Shown: piece after piece, positions 16,222-23,400 of the stretch
How the letters are laid out: every line of letters begins with the position of its first letter
How positions within the stretch are numbered: position 1 is the first letter of the stretch
Source of the DNA: Prosthecobacter sp. SYSU 5D2
GTDB taxonomy: Bacteria > Verrucomicrobiota > Verrucomicrobiia > Verrucomicrobiales > Verrucomicrobiaceae
NCBI RefSeq assembly: GCF_039655865.1
Contig: NZ_JBBYXL010000007.1
Coordinates: 186,001 to 250,000 of the forward strand
Reading direction: 5' to 3'
DNA: 64,000 nt
Notes under the pieces: model-generated
The model's database searches: none
Seen by the model: the letters and a program-made list of their open reading frames with translations, nothing else
Told to the model about the DNA's origin: nothing
Program-made: the position numbers and the translations under genes

Positions 16222-16959
16222 TTACCCGAAACTCGCCATCAGGCAGCGTACTTCGTCCTGGACTTCTTCCTGGCAGACAAGGGTTTGCTGAACCTCATAA
16301 CGGAAGATTTCGGCATAATGACGGCGCAGCCGCCAAAAGGCGGTCTTGACGGCGGTTTCGCTCATTTGCAGTCGTTGGGCGACAGCAGCCAGATTCCCTT
16401 CTTCCATCCCCTCGCCCATCATGCGCGGAAACAGTTCAGCAAACAAAGTTGCTTTTCCAATGCTGGTAAAGTGCTCTTGAAGACGAAGACGCGAGCGGTC
16501 AATGAGAATGGTCGCCCAGGCGCGGTCAAACGCCTGCTCGGGTGATATTCCATAAGTCAGCTCTGATTGAAGATGGTCTTTGAAGGCTGGATTATCCAGG
16601 GAGACAAACTCCGTATCACCGCCCCTTTTTTGAGCGTTTTCCATGCGGTGAAAATCATGGTCCAGATTTTTGAGGGCGGTGAGGATCAGCGTCCTGAAAC
16701 GCCCTCTTTCCGGGCAGGCAAGAGTGAGAAGCCGTCCGTCCATGAGACGGAGAAAAAACTCCTGAAGGCTGTCCTCAGCGGCTTCGTGACTGCGTCCGAT
16801 ACTGCGGAGAAAGACATAGAGTGGCTGCCGGTAAGTACGGCACAAGGTATCCAGAGCCGCTATTTTCTCCTCTTCACTCCCATGAGCCGCCAGGGAAATG
16901 ATGCTCCACTGTGTCGCAGGAAAGGCCTTATCGGCAGGTGAGGACAGGGAGCGATCCAT
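16222..16959 (-). CDS. ECF-type RNA polymerase sigma factor
   Basis: A 245-residue sigma-70-family protein of the extracytoplasmic-function type common in Planctomycetes and Verrucomicrobia. Region 2 is visible as [20 protein letters not shown] and [14 protein letters not shown], followed by the aromatic-rich [20 protein letters not shown]. Region 4 is [25 protein letters not shown], a helix-turn-helix for -35 recognition. No anti-sigma factor gene is adjacent. It is divergent from the VWA-protein gene, which is a possible target. A close relative of its class is at 61058-61855, beside a Ser/Thr kinase. Confidence 0.85.
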   Translation of the reverse strand: MDRSLSSPADKAFPATQWSIISLAAHGSEEEKIAALDTLCRTYRQPLYVFLRSIGRSHEAAEDSLQEFFLRLMDGRLLTLACPERGRFRTLILTALKNLDHDFHRMENAQKRGGDTEFVSLDNPAFKDHLQSELTYGISPEQAFDRAWATILIDRSRLRLQEHFTSIGKATLFAELFPRMMGEGMEEGNLAAVAQRLQMSETAVKTAFWRLRRHYAEIFRYEVQQTLVCQEEVQDEVRCLMASFG

Positions 16960-17266
16960 GCATTAAGGCGTCAAAGGTGAGAAAACAAACAAAGAACAGG
17001 GCTAACAAAATGGAGCAGCAGAGAGAGTGACTACATGATGCACTTTGCTTGCTGATAAAGATATGCCGTATTTGTCGAAAGGTATCCCTTTTTGAAATAC
17101 AGCGGATCAAAAACGACCTGTCGCAAGTTCCTAATTCCTCAGAGCGCCTGCTGAAAGAATGTGCCGCCCCCTTTTCCAATGAGACCTAAAACGCTGATGC
17201 GAGCCGTTGCCGGATGAGCGGAGTAACCACAGAGGGGAAAAAGATAATATTCATTAGACTGACTTT
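16960..17266. other. Divergent intergenic region, no gene seen
   Basis: The 307-bp gap between the divergent sigma-factor and VWA genes should hold promoters for both. It is AT-richer than its surroundings, and AAAGATAATATTCATTAG lies just upstream of the VWA start, but no clear -35/-10 pair or operator could be assigned. No RNA gene was recognised. Confidence 0.4.
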
Positions 17267-19240
17267 ATGCGCCTATCCCTCCTCCCCCTTCTTTGCTTCA
17301 CGTCACTGGTCCTGCACGCGGAACCAACCTCAGTGGAACTCATACTGGACTGCTCCGGCTCCATGTGGAACAAGCTGAGCGACGGGCGTTACCGCATTGA
17401 TGCGGCGAAGCAGGTCTTGAGCGAGTTCATCACCACGGCCCCGGAGAAGGAAGATTTGCATATAGGGTTACGCCTTTATGGATCCAAGGTTTCACATCGG
17501 GAACCCGGGGCTTGTGAAGACACTGTGCTGGTGCTGCCGATGGAAGGGTTTGAGCGCACCCGCATGCTGCAACTGGTGAAGGAGGCGCGGGCGATCGGGG
17601 CGACGCCGCTGGCCATCTCGCTCAATGCGGCGGCGGATGACTTCACCAAACCGGGGAAGAAGCAGGTCATCGTGTTTACGGATGGGGAGGAATCCTGCGG
17701 CGGTGATGTGGCCGCAGCACTGACTAAGCTGAAGGCGAGTGGCATTGACGCAGATGTGCGGATCATCGGCATCGGCCTGCCCAAGGCGGTGGCGGAGCGT
17801 TTTGCCGTGCTGGCCCCGGTTGAAAATGCTGACAGCGTGGCCAAACTGGCGGAGGCCCTGAGAAATGCCACCGCCACCACCGTGACCGCCCCGGCTGCGC
17901 CCATGGTGGAGAAAGAAAAGGTGACGATCCGTGTGACGAAAAACGGGGAGCCCTTCAGCGATGGCGATGTGTCCCTGGCAGGCACAGACAAGACGGCGGT
18001 GAAATTCACCAAAGGCGAGGAACCGGGGACCTGGACGGCTGAACTGGAGCCTGGATTATATACCGCCACAGTGGCAACTGCGGCCCGCCAATTTCCTGAC
18101 CTGGGCGTGGCCCGGGGGGCGGACAACACCTTCATTTTGGACGTGACGGAACTGCCCACAGTCAGCATCGAAATCCCGAACGAGGAGATCAGCGTGCTGC
18201 AAGAATTTACTCTGCTGTTCAAAGGGGCCAACGGCGTGGGAGACCAGTACATCATCCTGGCTCCGGTGGGCTCGCCAGATTCCGCCCTGCCGAACATCCG
18301 CGACGCCATCGGCAAAGAAGCCACGATGACCATGCAGGCCCCGGACCTGCCAGGCATGTATGAAGCACGCTTCACGCAAAGGGGTGCGGATTATCAAAAC
18401 GTGGTGTGCGGACGCTCCGCCCCCTTTGAAGTGAAGATGCCAAAGGTGACGCTGGACCTGCCAGCCGTCGTGAAAGCAAGCACGCCGATGACAGTTAAAT
18501 TCAAAGCGGCAGTGCAAAACGGCGACTGGATCGGCTGGGTGAAAGCGGGCGCGGCAGACGGCGACTACGCCATCTATGCCCGGCCTAACGAACAAAGCGA
18601 CCAGGTGGAGATGAATGCGCCTGCGGAGGCCGGAGATTATGAGATGAGGTATTCCAATGACGGTGCCGTCACCCCCTTCGCGCGGAAGGCATTCAAGGTG
18701 GAAGGCTCAACCATGGCGCTGGAAGCCCCGGAATCCGCCATGGCCGGCTCCTACCTGGACGTTGGCTGGAAAGGCGCACCCGCACTGGATCACCTCTACA
18801 TCACCATTGTGGAGAAAGGCTCGGATGCAGGAGCCTACAACGATTATCAAAGGCTGGGCAGCGGGCAGAGTCCGCTGAAGATCCAGGCTCCGCGCAAGAC
18901 CGGGGACATGGAGATCCGCATCAATGATGAGCAGCAGGTGAAAGTGCTGTTTTCACGACCCATCCAGATTACCGAGATGAAGGCCAGCGTGAAGGGGCCC
19001 GCAGAAGCGGCCGTGAGCAGCACACTGAGCATCGAATGGACCGGCCCTACAGGTGGCGGGGACTATGTGACTATTGTCAAAACAGGAGCCGGTGATGGGG
19101 AGTATCTGAACTATTTCTCCACCAAGGATGCCGAACCCAAAATGGAGCTCACGGCACCCGAAGAAGCGGGTGAGTATGAACTGCGCTACGTCACCGGGGA
19201 AAGCCAGGTGCTGGCCCGGCAGCCGGTGAAGGTGAAATGA
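17267..19240 (+). CDS. Secreted VWA-domain protein with repeated Ig-like C-terminal domains
   Basis: A 657-residue exported protein. A signal peptide (first 18 residues) precedes a von Willebrand factor A domain with a complete metal-ion-dependent adhesion site: DCSGS at residues 28-32, the threonine in GATPLA and the aspartate in FTDGEE. From about residue 210 the protein consists of similar beta-rich modules with recurring phrases such as YIILAPVGSPDS, WIGWVKAGAADGDY, LYITIVEKGSDAGAY and YVTIVKTGAGDGEY, each followed by a motif like MxAPxxxGxYEMRY. At least four modules are seen. It is probably a periplasmic or surface adhesion or scaffold protein; partners are unknown. Confidence 0.85.
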   Translation: MRLSLLPLLCFTSLVLHAEPTSVELILDCSGSMWNKLSDGRYRIDAAKQVLSEFITTAPEKEDLHIGLRLYGSKVSHREPGACEDTVLVLPMEGFERTRMLQLVKEARAIGATPLAISLNAAADDFTKPGKKQVIVFTDGEESCGGDVAAALTKLKASGIDADVRIIGIGLPKAVAERFAVLAPVENADSVAKLAEALRNATATTVTAPAAPMVEKEKVTIRVTKNGEPFSDGDVSLAGTDKTAVKFTKGEEPGTWTAELEPGLYTATVATAARQFPDLGVARGADNTFILDVTELPTVSIEIPNEEISVLQEFTLLFKGANGVGDQYIILAPVGSPDSALPNIRDAIGKEATMTMQAPDLPGMYEARFTQRGADYQNVVCGRSAPFEVKMPKVTLDLPAVVKASTPMTVKFKAAVQNGDWIGWVKAGAADGDYAIYARPNEQSDQVEMNAPAEAGDYEMRYSNDGAVTPFARKAFKVEGSTMALEAPESAMAGSYLDVGWKGAPALDHLYITIVEKGSDAGAYNDYQRLGSGQSPLKIQAPRKTGDMEIRINDEQQVKVLFSRPIQITEMKASVKGPAEAAVSSTLSIEWTGPTGGGDYVTIVKTGAGDGEYLNYFSTKDAEPKMELTAPEEAGEYELRYVTGESQVLARQPVKVK

Positions 19241-19269
19241 TCAGCGTAAGATGCGTGCGACCTTGAAGA

Positions 19270-19288
19270 CGGGACTTGGCAAGTCCCG
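19270..19288. repeat. Hairpin repeat after the VWA gene
   Basis: CGGGACTT-GGC-AAGTCCCG is a perfect 8-bp stem followed by CTCC, between convergent gene ends. It fits the window's hairpin family and may act as a bidirectional terminator. Confidence 0.6.
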
Positions 19289-19297
19289 CTCCTTGAT

Positions 19298-20749
19298 TCA
19301 AGCCAGCAGCTCTTTCACCACGTGCCCGTGCACGTCGGTGAGCCGGTAGTTGCGGCCTTGGAAACGGTAAGTGAAGCGCTCGTGATCAAAGCCCAGGAGG
19401 TGCATGACGGTGGCCTGGAAATCATGCACGTGGACTTTGTTCTCGGCGATGCTGAAACCCAGGTCGTCCGTGCTGCCGTAATCGAACCCGGACTTCACGC
19501 CGCCCCCGGCCATGAAGAGGGTGAAGCAATCCGGGTAATGATCGCGCCCCAGCACTTTGCTCGCCGCGGTGCGGCCTTCACGAAAGGGGGTACGGCCAAA
19601 TTCACCACCCCAAATGATGAGGGTGTCCTCCAGCAGGCCGCGTTGCTTGAGGTCCTTGATCAAAGCGGCGACTGGCCTGTCCGTCTCGGACATCTTTTTG
19701 GTGAGTCCATCGGTGATGCCGGTGGCTTCGGAGGTGCCATGGAAGTCCCAGCCCCAGTCGAAAAGCTGCACAAAGCGCACTCCTTTTTCCACCAGGCGGC
19801 GGGCGAGAAGGCAGTTGTTGGCAAAGCTGGCCTCCCCTGGTTTGGCACCATAGTCCTCGATGACGCTGGCGGGTTCTTTGGAGATGTCCATGACCTCGGG
19901 CACGCTCATCTGCATCCGGTAAGCCAGTTCGTATTGGGCAATGCGGGTGATGGTTTCCGGGTGGCCGAGCTCGGCGGCCTGCTGCTCATTGAGCGTGCGC
20001 AAAGCATCCAGGGTACGGCGGCGCATGTTGCGGTCCATGCCGGCAGGGTCGGAGGCATAGAGGACTGGATCGCCCTTGCTGCGGCACTGCACACCCTGAT
20101 AGACAGAAGGGATAAACCCGCTGCCCCACAGCCCTTGACCTCCGCTGGGCTGGGTGCCGCTGGAAATGAGGGTGACAAACCCGGGCAGGTCTTGGTTTTC
20201 CGTGCCTAGGCCATAGGTGGCCCAGGAGCCAAGCGAGGGCCGCCCCTGGCGGGTATGGCCGGTGAAAAGCAACAGCTCGGCAGGGGCATGGTTAAACTGG
20301 TCCGTGTGCATGGAACGCACCATGGTGATCTCGTCCGCAATCGTGTGGAAGTTGGGGCAGGCATCGCTCATCCACATGCCCGCCTTGCCATATTGCTTGA
20401 AGCTGCGCGGCGTGCCCATCAGCTTCGGCACCCCCGTGGTGAAGGCAAAGGTGCGGCCTTTCAAAATCGAATCCGGGCAGTCCTGACCGTCATGCTTCAC
20501 CAGCTCCGGCTTGTAATCAAACAGGTCCAGATGCGGCGGTGCGCCGGACATGTGCAGATAAATGACCCGCTTTGCCTTCGCCGCCTGCGGTGTCACACGC
20601 GGAGCCATCGGATTGTCCGCCGGCGGCATCGCGCTCCCCTTCCCCTGCAATGCCTGCAAGGCAATGGCACCCAGGCTGAACTGCCCCGCACCGTTCAGAA
20701 AAGTGCGGCGCGTGGTGAGCTGGAGGCTGTCGTGGCGGACGGGGTTCAT
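19298..20749 (-). CDS. DUF1501 protein with Tat signal
   Basis: A 483-residue DUF1501 protein, a sulfatase-fold-like family abundant in Planctomycetes and Verrucomicrobia. The N-terminus carries a twin-arginine export motif (TTRRTFLNGAG), consistent with export of a folded, possibly metal-containing protein. Family motifs include YLHMSGAPPHLDLFDYKPEL, GWDFHGTSEA and IIWGGEFGRTPFREGR. It is encoded 23 bp downstream of a DUF1549/DUF1553 gene on the same strand, the usual pairing for these families, which suggests the two products act together at the cell envelope. Activity is unknown. Confidence 0.9.
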   Translation of the reverse strand: MNPVRHDSLQLTTRRTFLNGAGQFSLGAIALQALQGKGSAMPPADNPMAPRVTPQAAKAKRVIYLHMSGAPPHLDLFDYKPELVKHDGQDCPDSILKGRTFAFTTGVPKLMGTPRSFKQYGKAGMWMSDACPNFHTIADEITMVRSMHTDQFNHAPAELLLFTGHTRQGRPSLGSWATYGLGTENQDLPGFVTLISSGTQPSGGQGLWGSGFIPSVYQGVQCRSKGDPVLYASDPAGMDRNMRRRTLDALRTLNEQQAAELGHPETITRIAQYELAYRMQMSVPEVMDISKEPASVIEDYGAKPGEASFANNCLLARRLVEKGVRFVQLFDWGWDFHGTSEATGITDGLTKKMSETDRPVAALIKDLKQRGLLEDTLIIWGGEFGRTPFREGRTAASKVLGRDHYPDCFTLFMAGGGVKSGFDYGSTDDLGFSIAENKVHVHDFQATVMHLLGFDHERFTYRFQGRNYRLTDVHGHVVKELLA

Positions 20750-20772
20750 AGTTATTCAGTCGAGTGTTAGGC

Positions 20773-23274
20773 TCACCTCCGCATCACAAACTCATCCAGG
20801 TTCATGACCACATTGGCGACGGTGGTCCAGGCGGCGAGGCTGGGGAGATCCGCCTCCTTGGGCGCGGGGCCGAGGGGATCGGTGGCCATTTTGGCAGCTT
20901 CGTCAGGATGAGAGCGATAGTCGGCCAGGGCTTCGTCGAAGAGCTTTTGCAAGGTGGCCCTTTCTTTGGCGGAGGGTGCGCGGGAGACGCAGAGCTGGAA
21001 CATGAGGCCGATGGGGTCCGGGGTGTCTGCCACACGGCGGGCAAGGGCCTGGTTGGCCTCGATGAAGACGGGATCGTTGAGTGTGACGAAGGCCTGTAGT
21101 GGAGTGTTGGTCCGGCCGCGTGTAATCGTACACACTTCTCGGTTAGGCGCATCAAAGGTGCTGAAGCTGGGGTAGGGGCTGTTGCGGCGCATTTCGGTAT
21201 AGACGCTGCGACGGTGACGGTCCTCGCCCGCGCTGACGGTCCAGTCATTGCTGCGGCCAAAGGCGGTGGTGAGTCCCATGTTCGGGGCCATGGGCCGGAC
21301 GGAGGGTCCACCCATTTTGGCACTGAGCAGACCGCTGACGGCCAGGGCCTGATCGCGAAGAAGTTCTCCCGTGGGGCGGAAACGCGGCCCACGCGCCAGC
21401 AGGCGGTTGTCGGGATCGCGCTCGTTGAGTTCCGGTGTGCTGGGGGAATCCTGGCGGTAGGCCTGGGTGGTGACCATGAGCCGGATCATGTGTTTGATGT
21501 CCCAGCCGCTGTCCATCAGCTCCGCCGCCAGCCAGTCCAGCAACTCCGGATGAACTGGCAGCTCGCCCTGGCTGCCGAATTCCTCACTGGTGCGGACAAT
21601 GCCGATGCCGAACAAACTTTCCCACAGTCGGTTGACGGTGACACGCGCTGTGAGCGGGTTTTCACGGCTGACAAGCCATTTGGCGAGCGTGAGGCGGTTA
21701 CGCGGAGCCTGCGCCGGAAGTGGTGGGAAGACCGCCGGGGTGCCTTCACTGACTTCCTCTCCGAGCGCCTGCCAGTTGCCCCGGAGCTGGATGTTGGTCT
21801 TGCGCCGCTCAGCCACGGGCAGGTCCAGCATGACAGGTACCGTCACCGGCTTGGTGCGGGCCAGTTCTTTGTTGATGGCGAGCATGCGCTTCTGCTCAGC
21901 CAGGCTTTCTTTGGCGACAAAACGCGCGTAGTGATATTGCAGGGTCTTTTGCTGCTCGGCGGTGCGTTTGTCTGCCGCCACGGCCAGGACGGCGCTTACC
22001 TTCTTGTCTTTGACCGTGGGTTTGCTGGCGAGCCAGGTCTCATAACCAGCCATCCATTCAGCGGGTGGATTATTAAACTGCGCTTCCAGGGCGGCTTGCT
22101 CCCGTTTCCATTCATCCCTCTGCTTGCGCACCTCCGGGCTGACGAGTTCATGCAGAGGAGACTCGTCTTTTTTGTCCGCATCGGCGCTTTGGTTCAGGAA
22201 GGCATAGGCCTGGAAGTATTCGGCATGGGTCAGCGGGTCATACTTGTGCGTGTGGCACTGGGCGCAGGCCATGGTGGTGCCCATCCAGACGGCGAAGGTG
22301 GTATTGACCCGGTCCACCACGGCGGCAATGCGGAACTCTTCATCATTCGTGCCGCCCTCATTCTGCGTCATCGTATTGCGATGAAACGCGGTGGCAACAA
22401 GCTGGTCATCTGTGGGCTTGGGCAAAAGATCGCCAGCGAGCTGCTCGATGGTGAACTGGTCAAAGGGCATGTTCCGGTTTAGCGCCTGGATGACCCAGTC
22501 ACGATAGGCCCAGATCTCACGCGGCTGGTCACTGGGATAGCCGGAGCTGTCCGCATACCGGGCGAGGTCCAGCCACATGCGTGCCCAATGTTCGCCAAAG
22601 GCAGGTTTGGCCAGAAAATGGTCCACCAGGGCATAAAATGACGAATTCCGAATGACGAATGACGAATTTTGATTCCACTCTTGGACGAAGGACTCGACTT
22701 CTTCGGGGGTGGGCGGCAGGCCGGTGAGATCCAGCGCCACTCGGCGGATCAAAGTGGCTGGCTCGGCCTCTGGAGTGAAGGCCAGCTTCTCAAGCTGTAA
22801 CCGCTGCAACAAAAACGCATCCACCGGACTGATCTGTTTTTTCTGGACACTGGAAACTGCAGACTGAACACCGGGCACCTCCGGCCTAACAATGAGTTCA
22901 TAACTCCAATGCCCGCCCCATTTAGCCCCTTCCTGGATCCATTGCTTCAACAGGGCGATCTGCGCGGGCGTGATGACTTTATGCTGCTTGGGCGGCGGCA
23001 TCACTTCATCCGCATCGGTGGTGAGGATGCGCTGGAGGAGGGCGCTCCGGGCCGGATCCCCCGGCACCACGGCGATGACACCCTCATTACTGGCCTTGGC
23101 AGCCGATTCTTCGTCCAGGCGCAAACCTGCCTCGCGTTTGGCTTCATCGGGGCCATGGCAAAAAAAGCAGTTCTCCGAAAGAATGGGGCGGATCTGTTTG
23201 GAAAAATCCACAGGGGCCGCCACTCCGCCGGCCAAGGGCGCGAAGAGGGCGAGGATAAGAGAGAACCGATGCAT
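20773..23274 (-). CDS. DUF1549/DUF1553 (PSD1) protein with Planctomycete cytochrome c motif
   Basis: An 833-residue exported protein. The signal peptide is followed by CFFCHGPDEAKREAGLRLD (cytochrome C, Planctomycete-type, near residue 37). DUF1549 includes RRVALDLTGLPPTPEEV, FGEHWARMWLDLARYADSSG and DQFTIEQLAGDLLP, with a further CAQCHTHKYDP motif. The C-terminal DUF1553 includes NRLTLAKWLVSRENPLTARV, VNRLWESLFGIGIV and GRTNTPLQAFVTLNDPVF. Two stretches look like translated repeats: VQSAVSSVQKK near residue 135 and NSSFVIRNSSF near residue 205. It heads a two-gene operon with the DUF1501 gene and is divergent from a second PSD1 gene. Confidence 0.9.
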   Translation of the reverse strand: MHRFSLILALFAPLAGGVAAPVDFSKQIRPILSENCFFCHGPDEAKREAGLRLDEESAAKASNEGVIAVVPGDPARSALLQRILTTDADEVMPPPKQHKVITPAQIALLKQWIQEGAKWGGHWSYELIVRPEVPGVQSAVSSVQKKQISPVDAFLLQRLQLEKLAFTPEAEPATLIRRVALDLTGLPPTPEEVESFVQEWNQNSSFVIRNSSFYALVDHFLAKPAFGEHWARMWLDLARYADSSGYPSDQPREIWAYRDWVIQALNRNMPFDQFTIEQLAGDLLPKPTDDQLVATAFHRNTMTQNEGGTNDEEFRIAAVVDRVNTTFAVWMGTTMACAQCHTHKYDPLTHAEYFQAYAFLNQSADADKKDESPLHELVSPEVRKQRDEWKREQAALEAQFNNPPAEWMAGYETWLASKPTVKDKKVSAVLAVAADKRTAEQQKTLQYHYARFVAKESLAEQKRMLAINKELARTKPVTVPVMLDLPVAERRKTNIQLRGNWQALGEEVSEGTPAVFPPLPAQAPRNRLTLAKWLVSRENPLTARVTVNRLWESLFGIGIVRTSEEFGSQGELPVHPELLDWLAAELMDSGWDIKHMIRLMVTTQAYRQDSPSTPELNERDPDNRLLARGPRFRPTGELLRDQALAVSGLLSAKMGGPSVRPMAPNMGLTTAFGRSNDWTVSAGEDRHRRSVYTEMRRNSPYPSFSTFDAPNREVCTITRGRTNTPLQAFVTLNDPVFIEANQALARRVADTPDPIGLMFQLCVSRAPSAKERATLQKLFDEALADYRSHPDEAAKMATDPLGPAPKEADLPSLAAWTTVANVVMNLDEFVMRR
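22637..22668. repeat. AATGACGAATT short repeat inside PSD1 gene
   Basis: AATGACGAATT, CCG, AATGACGAAT and GACGAATT follow in near-tandem. The block is in frame in the DUF1549 gene, encoding NSSFVIRNSSF where related proteins in this window have only a short linker before the LVDHLL motif. Confidence 0.65.
22841..22879. repeat. CAGTCTGCAGTTTCCAGTGT-type repeat inside PSD1 gene
   Basis: On the minus strand the repeat words CAGTCTGCAGTTTCCAGTGT are translated as VQSAVSSVQ. A homologous block, CAGTCTTCAGTTTTCAGTGT, is at about 23808-23827 in the divergent paralogue, and TGCGGTTTTCAGT units are at about 33920-33950 in a spacer. Confidence 0.55.
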
Positions 23275-23400
23275 GAGGGCAAATGAACTAACGCCTGCTG
23301 AAGGCTGATCTTCCTGGACGTGCGAGGATACTCCATGAGCAGAGCAGAGTCTTCCGGCATGAGAGGAAAGCTGAGGACACCACTCATCGTTAGCAGGGGT

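Noticed and set aside
21214-22482. A 422-codon plus-strand frame
   Set aside because: Antisense to the PSD1 gene, without recognisable motifs.
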